This document shows, one piece after another, positions 1-6,976 of a stretch of 20,152 nt of DNA. The stretch covers positions 1 to 20,152 of the forward strand of contig JANYFF010000348.1 in NCBI GenBank assembly GCA_025362825.1, written 5' to 3'. Numbering within the stretch: the stretch's first letter is position 1; each line of letters begins with the position of its first letter. The notes beneath the pieces were generated by a model. It was not told the origin of the DNA, ran no database searches, and saw nothing but the letters and a program-made list of their open reading frames with translations. Position numbers and translations under genes: made by a program. Origin of the DNA: Polaromonas sp. Its GTDB lineage: Bacteria; Pseudomonadota; Gammaproteobacteria; Burkholderiales; Burkholderiaceae_C.

Positions 1-452
1 ACTCGGCATCCTTGCAACGCGGCAGCGCAGGTGTACTGCACGGCAACCGCACCTATATTTTGCAGGATGACAATGGGCAGATCACCGAAACCCACAGCAT
101 CAGCGCTGGCTTGGACTACCCCGGCGTTGGCCCTGAGCATGCATTTTTGAAGGACTTTGGTCGTGCTGAATACGTAGGCATCACGGATGAAGAAGCGCTA
201 TCAGCGTTTCATTACCTGTGTCGCACCGAAGGCATCATCCCCGCGCTGGAATCCAGCCACGCCGTAGCCTACGCCATGAAGCTGGCCAAAACCATGCGCG
301 CCGACCAGTCGATTCTGGTCAACCTGTCGGGTCGCGGTGACAAGGACATCGGTACCGTGGCTGATTTGAGCCAGGCTGATTTCTATTGCCGTCCAAGCTG
401 CAAAGGCCAGTCGGTCAAGGGCCATGAGCACACCATCGGGTTCGCTAAATGA
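1..452 (+). CDS. trpB: Tryptophan synthase beta chain, 3' part only
   Basis: This is the C-terminal part of the PLP enzyme that condenses indole with serine in the last step of tryptophan synthesis; the 5' end lies outside the window. The reading frame is open from position 3. Recognisable TrpB segments appear in the usual order: VGPEHA, the TDEEAL stretch, EGIIPALESSHA, and near the end NLSGRGDKDI. The stop codon overlaps the trpA start by four bases (ATGA). That fits translational coupling and the known alpha2-beta2 complex in which indole is channelled from TrpA to TrpB. The PLP lysine and the glycine-rich phosphate-binding loop fall outside the visible part. Nothing looks damaged. Identity is very secure. 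Confidence 0.97.
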   Translation, partial: SASLQRGSAGVLHGNRTYILQDDNGQITETHSISAGLDYPGVGPEHAFLKDFGRAEYVGITDEEALSAFHYLCRTEGIIPALESSHAVAYAMKLAKTMRADQSILVNLSGRGDKDIGTVADLSQADFYCRPSCKGQSVKGHEHTIGFAK

Positions 453-1273
453 GCCGTATTCAAACCACTTTTTCAACACTGAAAGCGCAAGGTAAAACGG
501 CGCTTATTCCCTACGTGATGGCCGGCTTTCCTTTCGCTGACGTCACGCCCGACCTGATGCACGGCATGGTCAAAGGCGGGGCAGATGTCATTGAACTTGG
601 CATACCCTTTTCAGACCCGAGTGCAGACGGCCCAGTGATTCAAAAGGCCGGCGAAAAGGCCCTGGCCAACGGTACGGGGCTCGCGCAGGTACTGGACATG
701 GTGCGCACCTTTCGTACTTCCAATAGCAGCACACCGGTGGTGCTGATGGGTTATGCCAATCCGATCGAGGCCTATGACATCAGGCATGGCGCGGGCGCTG
801 GCGAAGCTGAAAGCGCCTTTATCCGCGATGCCTCTGCGGCCGGTGTGGACGGTATGCTGATTGTCGATTACCCGCCTGAAGAATGTGTCCAATTTGCGGC
901 GCGGCTGCGCGCCCGGAACATGGACCTGATCTTCCTGCTGGCACCGACCTCTACCTCCGCCCGCATGAAGCAGGTTGCAGAGGTCGCCAGCGGCTATGTC
1001 TACTATGTGTCGCTCAAGGGCGTCACTGGCTCAGGCGCGCTGGATGTAGACGCCGTAGCCGCCATGCTGCCGCGCATTCGCCAGCACGTCAGCGTGCCGG
1101 TAGGCGTGGGTTTTGGCATTCGCGATGCAGTCACCGCACAAGCTATCGGCAAGGTGGCAGACGCCGTGGTCATAGGCAGCAAAATCATCCAGCTGATCGA
1201 AAACGAACCGCGCGACCAGGTTGCGACGGTCGCCCGGGACTTTCTGCAGGAAATCCGAACCGCGCTCGGTTGA
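449..1273 (+). CDS. trpA: Tryptophan synthase alpha chain
   Basis: TrpA cleaves indole-3-glycerol phosphate to indole and glyceraldehyde-3-phosphate and passes the indole to TrpB. The 274-residue TIM-barrel protein carries both catalytic acids at the E. coli positions: Glu49 and Asp60, in the stretch IELGIPFSDPSAD. The phosphate-binding and loop segments are also clear: SLKGVTGSG, VGVGFGIRDA and AVVIGSKII. It is slightly longer than the 268-residue E. coli protein, partly through a short Gly/Ala/Glu-rich extension around residues 114-123 (RHGAGAGEAE). The start overlaps the trpB stop, so the pair is very probably co-transcribed and translationally coupled. The next gene, accD, follows after 106 bases, an order common in proteobacteria. 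Function is certain from motifs. Confidence 0.98.
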   Translation: MSRIQTTFSTLKAQGKTALIPYVMAGFPFADVTPDLMHGMVKGGADVIELGIPFSDPSADGPVIQKAGEKALANGTGLAQVLDMVRTFRTSNSSTPVVLMGYANPIEAYDIRHGAGAGEAESAFIRDASAAGVDGMLIVDYPPEECVQFAARLRARNMDLIFLLAPTSTSARMKQVAEVASGYVYYVSLKGVTGSGALDVDAVAAMLPRIRQHVSVPVGVGFGIRDAVTAQAIGKVADAVVIGSKIIQLIENEPRDQVATVARDFLQEIRTALG

Positions 1274-1379
1274 TCTATTGCGCCCAAAGGCCGGCACAGG
1301 CCAGCGCATAATAACGCTCTTCGACCGTAGCCTGCCCTGAAAGCGGGCCAAGCTGCCGTCTCAACAAGGACCTGTTTCC

Positions 1380-2252
1380 ATGTCTTGGCTAGAAAAACTC
1401 CTTCCCCCAAAAATCACCCCCACCGACCCAACCGAGCGCCGCAGCGTCCCGGAAGGCCTGTGGATCAAGTGCCCGAGCTGCGAAGCCGTGCTCTACAAGA
1501 CCGATCTGGAAAAAAACCAGAACGTCTGTCCGCAGTGCAGCCACCACCACCGCATAGGCGCGCGCGCCCGGCTGGACGCCTTTCTCGACCCTGAAGGCCG
1601 GTATGAACTGGGACAGGAAGTACTGCCGGTCGACCCGCTCAAGTTCAAGGACAGCCGCAAATACCCCGAAAGGCTGAAGGAGGCGCTGGAAAACACCGGC
1701 GAGACCGATGCGCTGATCGTCATGGGCGGCGCAGTCCACAGCATTGGCGTGGTTGCAGCCTGCTTTGAGTTCGATTTCATGGGCGGCAGCATGGGCAGCG
1801 TGGTCGGCGAACGCTTTGTGCGCGGCGTCCATGCGGCTATCGAGCAGAAAGTGCCCTTTATCTGCTTTACCGCCACCGGCGGTGCGCGCATGCAGGAAGG
1901 CCTGCTCAGCCTGATGCAAATGGCCAAAACCAATGCCTCGCTGACGCGGCTGGCCAAAAAAGGCTTGCCCTACATCAGCGTGCTCACCGATCCAACCATG
2001 GGCGGCGTCAGCGCCGGCTTTGCGTTTGTCGGCGATGTCGTGATTGCCGAACCCAAAGCGCTGATCGGCTTTGCCGGCCCGCGTGTGATCGAGTCCACGG
2101 TGCGTGTGACCCTGCCCGAAGGCTTCCAGCGCGCAGAGTTTTTGCAAACCAAGGGCGCCATCGATTTCATCTGTGACCGGCGTGAACTTCGCAAGACCAT
2201 TGCCAGCTCGCTGGCCATGCTGCTCAAACAGCCTGCCGACGCCGTGTCCTGA
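1380..2252 (+). CDS. accD: Acetyl-CoA carboxylase carboxyltransferase subunit beta
   Basis: AccD pairs with AccA to form the carboxyltransferase that moves CO2 from carboxybiotin to acetyl-CoA, giving malonyl-CoA for fatty-acid synthesis in the cytoplasm. The 290-residue protein starts with the family's N-terminal four-cysteine zinc ribbon (CPSC, then CPQC about 15 residues later). A crotonase-like carboxyltransferase core follows, with FMGGSMGSVVGE, TATGGARMQEG and DPTMGGVSAGFA, which build the CoA pocket and oxyanion holes. The start is supported by AAGGA at 1366-1370, nine bases upstream. The 106-base leader contains a CATAAT stretch at 1307-1312 but no well-spaced -35 box, so I do not claim a promoter. 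The gene usually found next in related genomes, folC, is replaced here by a Lon-domain gene. Confidence 0.97.
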   Translation: MSWLEKLLPPKITPTDPTERRSVPEGLWIKCPSCEAVLYKTDLEKNQNVCPQCSHHHRIGARARLDAFLDPEGRYELGQEVLPVDPLKFKDSRKYPERLKEALENTGETDALIVMGGAVHSIGVVAACFEFDFMGGSMGSVVGERFVRGVHAAIEQKVPFICFTATGGARMQEGLLSLMQMAKTNASLTRLAKKGLPYISVLTDPTMGGVSAGFAFVGDVVIAEPKALIGFAGPRVIESTVRVTLPEGFQRAEFLQTKGAIDFICDRRELRKTIASSLAMLLKQPADAVS

Positions 2253-2276
2253 GCCGCGACGACGGCCGCAACACGT

Positions 2277-2296
2277 TTGCTACAAAATAAATAGCG
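2277..2296. repeat. Short GCTA...TAGC intergenic element
   Basis: Just downstream of accD the sequence TTTGCTACAAAATAAATAGC has GCTA and TAGC ends around an A/T-only core. It resembles a short imperfect inverted-repeat family that I associate with intergenic regions of Comamonadaceae. That resemblance is from memory; the window alone shows one clear copy. It is too short and lacks the GC stem and T-run of an intrinsic terminator. Confidence 0.4.
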
Positions 2297-2309
2297 TTAT
2301 ACGACCGAA

Positions 2310-2352
2310 TTACGGGGGCTGCAGCCAATTTCTGCTTGATTATTGGCCGTAA
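2310..2352. repeat. Bipartite inverted repeat in the accD to Lon-domain gap
   Basis: TTACGG (2310-2315) and CCAAT (2325-2329) are matched by the contiguous complement ATTGG-CCGTAA (2342-2352). This could fold as an 11-bp stem interrupted by a nine-base bulge, with a 12-base loop. The bulge overlaps a perfect 10-bp palindrome, GGCTGCAGCC (2317-2326), so two mutually exclusive folds are possible. No T-run follows, so it is not a classical terminator. It could mark a processing site, a protein-binding site, or chance. Confidence 0.4.
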
Positions 2353-2430
2353 GCCATCAAATCACCAATACAGGCATGGGAAAAAGACTTCGTGGGATGA
2401 TATGTTTGTGTTCATCCACTGCACCGTCCC

Positions 2431-3090
2431 ATGTCCGACGCTCTCACGCTGTTTTCCCTCCCGCTTTTCCCTTTAGGCACGGTTTTGTATCCAGGCGGCC
2501 TGCTGCCGCTGCGGATTTTTGAGGTCCGTTACCTGGACATGATCGGCAAATGCCACAAAACCGGCGCACCCTTTGGCGTGGTATCGCTCACCGAAGGCTC
2601 TGAAGTGCGTAAAGCCGAGCCGGGCAAGCCCAGTGGTGACGGTTTCGCGCATGAAGACTTCCACGCGGTGGGGACCCTGGCCACCATCACTGAATTTTCG
2701 GTCCCGCAGCCCGGTCTGATGGCCATCCGCTGCGAAGGCGCCCAGCGCTTTCGGATTTCGAACCGGGAAAAGCTCAAGCACGGGCTCTGGATTGCCGACG
2801 TGACGCGCCTGGAAGACGACATGACGGTCAAGGTGCCGGATGACCTGCAGGCCAGTGCCAATGCCCTCGGCAAGCTGATCAAAAGTCTGCAGCAACGCGA
2901 TGTGTCAAACGACCAGATGCCGCTGGTACCGCCCTATCGGCTCGACGACTGCGGCTGGGTGGCCAACCGCTGGTGCGAGCTGCTGCCCATACCGCTGGAG
3001 CTCAAGCAGCGCCTGATGGAGCTTGAAAACCCGCTGGTCAGGCTGGAACTGATCAGTGACATCCTTGAGCGCACAGGTATCTCGCTTTAG
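2431..3090 (+). CDS. Stand-alone Lon substrate-binding (N) domain protein
   Basis: The 219-residue protein corresponds to the N-terminal substrate-recognition domain of Lon protease, without the AAA+ ATPase or serine-lysine protease parts. The family signature is at the start: LPLFPLGTVLYPGGLLPLRIFE, followed by RYLDMI and, later, the GTLATITEF and MAIRCEGAQRFRI strands typical of the LON beta-fold. It ends with an alpha-helical segment, as in other free-standing members. Such proteins are common in proteobacteria and are annotated as peptidase S16 or LON-domain proteins; their biochemical role is poorly defined and they should not be called proteases. No good Shine-Dalgarno sequence precedes the ATG. 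The gene ends only 14 bases before the oppositely directed wbpM-like gene ends. Confidence 0.9.
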   Translation: MSDALTLFSLPLFPLGTVLYPGGLLPLRIFEVRYLDMIGKCHKTGAPFGVVSLTEGSEVRKAEPGKPSGDGFAHEDFHAVGTLATITEFSVPQPGLMAIRCEGAQRFRISNREKLKHGLWIADVTRLEDDMTVKVPDDLQASANALGKLIKSLQQRDVSNDQMPLVPPYRLDDCGWVANRWCELLPIPLELKQRLMELENPLVRLELISDILERTGISL

Positions 3091-3104
3091 CCTGCGCTCT
3101 TTAT

Positions 3105-4910
3105 CTAGCCCTGAGGTTTATATTCCGGCAGATGGCTTTGCAGCCATGCCCGTACATCGCCGCTGGCCGGGGCCGCCCCGGCCGCATCGACCCAGTCGGT
3201 CACGCCCTTGATGCCCACGGCCTGCTGGCCGGAGGTCTTGGCTACGCGCAGTTTGGGGTGTGAGGTCGGTTCGGTAGTTTCGTCATCGGCGAGCAATTCT
3301 TCGAACAGCTTTTCGCCCGGCCGCAGTCCGGTGTAAGTCAGTGAGATTTCCTGCTCGCTTTTGCCCAGCAAGCGAATCATCATGCGAGCCAGGTCGGCTA
3401 TCTTCATGGGTTCGCCCATGTCCAGCACATAAATCTGCCCGCTGCGGCCCATCAGCCCGGCCTGCAGCACCAGCCGGGCCGCTTCGGGAATGGTCATGAA
3501 ATAGCGGACGATGTCCGGATGCGTGACGGTGATGGGGCCGCCCCGCGCAATCTGTTCGGTGAAAAGAGGTACCACCGAGCCACTGGACCCGAGCACGTTG
3601 CCAAAGCGCACGGACACAAATTCAGTCCCGGCGTATTCTTGCGCCACACTTTGCACAACCAGCTCGGCCATGCGTTTGGTGGCACCCATGATATTGGTTG
3701 GGTTGACGGCCTTGTCTGTCGAGATCAGTACAAATTTCTGGGCACCGCAAGCACCCGCAACCCGCGCGGCATGCAGCGTTCCGAGGATGTTGGTACGAAT
3801 CGCCTCGATTTCGTTGTGCGACTCCATCAGCGGCACATGCTTGTAGGCCGCTGCGTGAAAAAACACCGAAGGCTTGTGCAGCCCCGCAATCGCCTGCAAC
3901 CTGTCCAGCTCCCGCACATTGGCGGTGTAATAGAAGCCCTGCATCTGTGGGTGCGCCTCACGCAGCTCCTGCTCCAGCTTGTAAATCGCAATTTCAGAGG
4001 CATCCAAGCAAATCAGGCGCGCCACGCCAAGACGCGCAATCTGCCGGCACAGCTCTGAGCCGATAGACCCACCTGCCCCCGAAATAAAAACCGTCTGCCC
4101 TGAAAAAAGCTCGGCCAGCCCGCGTACATCCAGCTCCACCGCCTGGCGTCCCAGCAAGTCTTCCAGTTCGATCTTGCGTGGGCTGCTGCCATCCGTTCGC
4201 AGCCATTCATCGGGACGTGGCATGGTCAGCAGTGTCAAGCCGGCCTCGGTGGATTGCATCAAAACCTCACGGCGCTCGTCCGAGCCCGCCGGAGAGGCAA
4301 TCAAAACAGTCCCAGCCCCCGTCTTTACTGCACAGTTTGCTATTAAATTCGTAGTACCAAGAACGGCGATACCTTGCAGCGACCGCCCGACTTCGGCAGT
4401 CAGTGGCGACACGATGCCGACGGTTTGCCACTGGGATGATCCCTTGAGGGCGCGCAAGGCGTCGGAAGCATCGTGTAGGTTGCCAAAAATCAGCAGCGGC
4501 TGGCCGGATACCGCTGCATTCGAGCGTTCACCCAGACTGCGCCAGGCCCCGCGTACGGCAGCCAGCAAGACCACCACCACCAGCGGGTGCAGCACCATCA
4601 CTGATCGCGGAAAGCTCTCGTAACGCAGCATTAGGATCATCGCGGACGCTAGAGCCGCAGACAACAAAACAGCCAGTGCAATCTGGCGCAGCTCGGGCAG
4701 TCCGGTATAACGCCACACCTGCCGATGCAAGCCAGTCAGGATCCAGCCAGCGGTATAACCCAGCACGGCCCACGGCAAGGAACGCCAGGCCAGGTCTTCA
4801 AACTCCGCAGGAATCTCCAGATTAAAGCGCAACCAGAAAGCAATCCACCAGGCGAGCATGACAAGTGCGGCATCGGCGGCAATCTGCAAGTAATTATTAG
4901 AACGGTTCAT
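3105..4910 (-). CDS. Membrane UDP-sugar 4,6-dehydratase, WbpM/CapD family
   Basis: This 601-residue protein has the full WbpM layout. Hydrophobic membrane segments fill roughly residues 8-125 (for example AALVMLAWWIAFWLRF and MVLHPLVVVVLLAAV). A cytoplasmic Rossmann-like domain covers about 135-235, and an extended SDR catalytic domain starts near 270 with the nucleotide-binding motif SGAGGSIGS (277-285). The active site has STDK at 397-400 and Met408-x3-Lys412, the S-M-K form seen in WbpM/FlaA1 rather than the usual Tyr. Characterised relatives convert UDP-GlcNAc to UDP-4-keto-6-deoxy-GlcNAc for O-antigen or capsule sugars. It lies alone on its strand, separated from the nonulosonate operon by the + strand dioxygenase gene, with its own upstream region at 4911-4987. 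The exact sugar product is not predictable here. Confidence 0.93.
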   Translation of the reverse strand: MNRSNNYLQIAADAALVMLAWWIAFWLRFNLEIPAEFEDLAWRSLPWAVLGYTAGWILTGLHRQVWRYTGLPELRQIALAVLLSAALASAMILMLRYESFPRSVMVLHPLVVVVLLAAVRGAWRSLGERSNAAVSGQPLLIFGNLHDASDALRALKGSSQWQTVGIVSPLTAEVGRSLQGIAVLGTTNLIANCAVKTGAGTVLIASPAGSDERREVLMQSTEAGLTLLTMPRPDEWLRTDGSSPRKIELEDLLGRQAVELDVRGLAELFSGQTVFISGAGGSIGSELCRQIARLGVARLICLDASEIAIYKLEQELREAHPQMQGFYYTANVRELDRLQAIAGLHKPSVFFHAAAYKHVPLMESHNEIEAIRTNILGTLHAARVAGACGAQKFVLISTDKAVNPTNIMGATKRMAELVVQSVAQEYAGTEFVSVRFGNVLGSSGSVVPLFTEQIARGGPITVTHPDIVRYFMTIPEAARLVLQAGLMGRSGQIYVLDMGEPMKIADLARMMIRLLGKSEQEISLTYTGLRPGEKLFEELLADDETTEPTSHPKLRVAKTSGQQAVGIKGVTDWVDAAGAAPASGDVRAWLQSHLPEYKPQG

Positions 4911-4987
4911 CTTGGGTTGGGCATGCCTTGTATCGCATATTATTCAGCATAGCCTCCCCAAACAGCCGTACTTCAAGGTTTTAGTGC
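4911..4987. promoter_or_regulatory. Divergent intergenic region likely holding two promoters
   Basis: These 77 bases separate the start codons of the wbpM-like gene (-) and the dioxygenase-like gene (+), so both must start transcription here or be read from far outside. A TATTAT hexamer at 4938-4943 is a possible + strand -10 box, but the nearest -35-like TTGGGC (4917-4922) is only 15 bases away. For the + strand gene, AAGG at 4975-4978 is a reasonably placed ribosome-binding site. No operator repeat is obvious. Confidence 0.35.
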
Positions 4988-5908
4988 ATGAGCGTTTTAA
5001 TGCAAATCGTCAAACGCCCTCAACTGGCCTACTATTTCGGCCAAAAAGCCATCAGGCATCCGGGGCTGCGCAGCTGGTGCGCACGCAAGATGACGCAGTG
5101 GGTGGCAGGCCGGACGCAGACTTCAGGCAACAGCAGCCAGGCTGCAGATAAGGCAGCCTTACAGGCCCTTCGCGATGACGGCATTGCTTTCCTGCCGGAA
5201 CTCAACCTTGACGCAGCCACCCTGGCAGAAGTCCATGACTATTTCAAGGGCAAGCCCGTGCTTGATTTGTATTCAGGCAAGCAGCTTGCGGGAATTGAAA
5301 ATTTGGCCGCGAACTACAACAAGGTGGCCTACTCAACCGTCGATACCCTGAGCTGCCAGCCCTTGCTGGCCCTGGCCAACCACCCGACCTTGCTCGCAAC
5401 CGTCGCGCAGTACCTGGGCGCAAAACCGAGCATGGCCAGCCTGCAAACCTGGTGGACCTTCGGCGAACACAGCGTGCAGGGCCAGAAGCACTACGACGAC
5501 GTCTACCACCGGGATGTGGACGATCTGCGCTTTGTCAAGCTGTTCATTTACCTGACTGACACGACCGTTTCCACCGGTGCCCACAGCTTTATCAAGGGTT
5601 CGCATCGCAGCAACCAGCTGATTCGCCGCGGCCCCATTACCGACACCCAAGCCCAGGAAAGCTTTGCCGGCAGCGACTTTGTGACCGTGACGGGCGATGC
5701 GGGAACGGTGTTTCTGGAAGATACATGGGGCGTGCATCGACCTTTGCCGGCAACCACCGGTCGACGCTTGATTTTTTCCGTGCTTTATGGCTTGACGCCC
5801 TGGGTTCCTCAAAGCCCCGCCCGACCACTGCTTCCCATGCCGGAGACGCTGGACGCGTATGTCAATCGTTCACATTTTTTTAACTCGCCAGGCTCCTGCA
5901 GCACATAG
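4988..5908 (+). CDS. Phytanoyl-CoA dioxygenase (PhyH)-like Fe(II)/2-oxoglutarate oxygenase
   Basis: The 306-residue protein has the iron-binding facial triad of non-haem 2-oxoglutarate oxygenases: His174-x-Asp176 in the stretch YHRDVDDLRFVK and distal His250 in DTWGVHRPLP. Arg259 or Arg260 is placed to bind 2-oxoglutarate. Segments such as LFIYLTD, GAHSFIKGSH and GDAGTVFLED match the PhyH double-stranded beta-helix. Family members hydroxylate lipids, amino acids or small metabolites, and homologues occur in glycan and natural-product clusters; the substrate cannot be read from sequence. It runs opposite to its neighbours, convergent with pseI (15 bases between stops) and divergent from the wbpM-like gene. 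The ATG at 4988 has AAGG nine bases upstream; a second ATG at 5000 is possible. Its link to the nonulosonate operon is inferred from position only. Confidence 0.82.
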   Translation: MSVLMQIVKRPQLAYYFGQKAIRHPGLRSWCARKMTQWVAGRTQTSGNSSQAADKAALQALRDDGIAFLPELNLDAATLAEVHDYFKGKPVLDLYSGKQLAGIENLAANYNKVAYSTVDTLSCQPLLALANHPTLLATVAQYLGAKPSMASLQTWWTFGEHSVQGQKHYDDVYHRDVDDLRFVKLFIYLTDTTVSTGAHSFIKGSHRSNQLIRRGPITDTQAQESFAGSDFVTVTGDAGTVFLEDTWGVHRPLPATTGRRLIFSVLYGLTPWVPQSPARPLLPMPETLDAYVNRSHFFNSPGSCST

Positions 5909-5923
5909 GACGGATTGAAATAC

Positions 5924-6976
5924 TCAGCGAGGCGAAGCCAGAAGCCCCCAGCTCATGGGTGTGCCTGCCTGCACGTCCTTGCCAACTGAAAGCCCTAACA
6001 GGGTATCAAGGTGTTTGGGTGCGAGGCCGAAGCCAGGTCGCACGCAACGCAGGTTTTCAGGTGTAAGAACTTCGCCCGCCTTGAGGTCAACAGCGACGTA
6101 AAGCGAACGTCTGAACGCAAGAGACTTCATCTCTGCCTGTGTGGGCCCATAACTGATACTGCCAACTGCAAGCCAGGCGCGCTCCGTCTCCTCGCGCAAC
6201 TGGCGCAACTCGTGGGGCTCCATTGAAAAGGTCGAATCAACGCCGCCGTCTGAACGGCGGAGGGTGAAATGCTTTTCAATGACCGATGCACCCAGTGCTG
6301 TGGCGGCAACGGATACCCCACAGCCCATGCTGTGATCCGACAGCCCAACCTCACAGCCGAAAAGCTGGCGCATATGCGGAATAGTGGAAATATTGGTGTT
6401 CTCGGGTGTTGCCGGATAAGTACTTGTGCACTTGAGAATGACCAGGCTTTCACAACCCGCACCGCGTGCGGTACGCACTGCCTCATCAATCTCGGAGGCA
6501 GTCGCCATACCTGTTGAAATGATCATTGGTTTGCCCGTAGAGGCCACCTTGCGAATCAGGGGTAAATCGGTATTTTCAAACGAAGCAATTTTGTAGGCAG
6601 GCGCTCCCAGTGATTCAAGAAAATCCACTGAACTTTCGTCAAACGGCGTGCTGAAGCAATGCAGGCCGCGCGAGGCGGCGCGCACCATGATGGGCTTGTG
6701 CCATTCCCATGGCGTGTGAGCCTCCTGGTAGAGCTCGTACAACTGGCGCCCCACCCAGAGGCTTTTTGGATCTTCAATGACAAAACCCGGCATGCGCACA
6801 TTCAGCGTCATGGTGTCAGCGGTATAGGTTTGCAGCTTGACGGCATCAGCACCGCTGGCAGCAGCGGCGTCCACGATCTCCAGTGCACGCTCCAGCGACT
6901 GGTTGTGGTTGCCGGACATTTCGGCTATCAGATAAGGGCGATGACCAGCCCCGATGGAGCGCTCAAGAATTTTCAT
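5924..6976 (-). CDS. pseI: Pseudaminic acid synthase (NeuB family)
   Basis: PseI condenses 6-deoxy-AltdiNAc with phosphoenolpyruvate to form the nine-carbon pseudaminic acid. The 350-residue protein begins with the family opening PYLIAEMSGNHNQ and carries KLQTYTADTMTL and TPWEWH, which point to PseI rather than sialic acid synthase. The two metal-binding histidines are at His215 (GLSDHSMG) and His236 (IEKHFTL), the same numbers as in meningococcal NeuB. A C-terminal antifreeze-like SAF domain spans about 285-345. I chose the ATG at 6976 because it gives a typical MKI start; an ATG nine bases upstream (6985) is possible, and neither has a strong ribosome-binding site. It overlaps the end of the PseG-PseH gene, implying translational coupling, and is the last gene of the long - strand run. 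Confidence 0.93.
   Translation of the reverse strand: MKILERSIGAGHRPYLIAEMSGNHNQSLERALEIVDAAAASGADAVKLQTYTADTMTLNVRMPGFVIEDPKSLWVGRQLYELYQEAHTPWEWHKPIMVRAASRGLHCFSTPFDESSVDFLESLGAPAYKIASFENTDLPLIRKVASTGKPMIISTGMATASEIDEAVRTARGAGCESLVILKCTSTYPATPENTNISTIPHMRQLFGCEVGLSDHSMGCGVSVAATALGASVIEKHFTLRRSDGGVDSTFSMEPHELRQLREETERAWLAVGSISYGPTQAEMKSLAFRRSLYVAVDLKAGEVLTPENLRCVRPGFGLAPKHLDTLLGLSVGKDVQAGTPMSWGLLASPR

Noticed and set aside
1287..1304. Small hairpin of GGCC repeats between trpA and accD as a terminator
   Set aside because: The stem is only four bases and no T-run follows. The trpA-accD order also argues for read-through.
4336..4355. Repeat-like TTTGCTATTAAATTCGTAGT inside the wbpM-like gene, similar (14 of 20) to the element after accD
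   Set aside because: The protein keeps a normal length and pattern across it, so there is no sign of insertion. The likeness is mainly in A/T bases and is probably chance.
5909..5923. Bidirectional terminator between the dioxygenase-like gene and pseI
   Set aside because: Only 15 bases separate the stops and no stem with flanking A/T-runs could be found.
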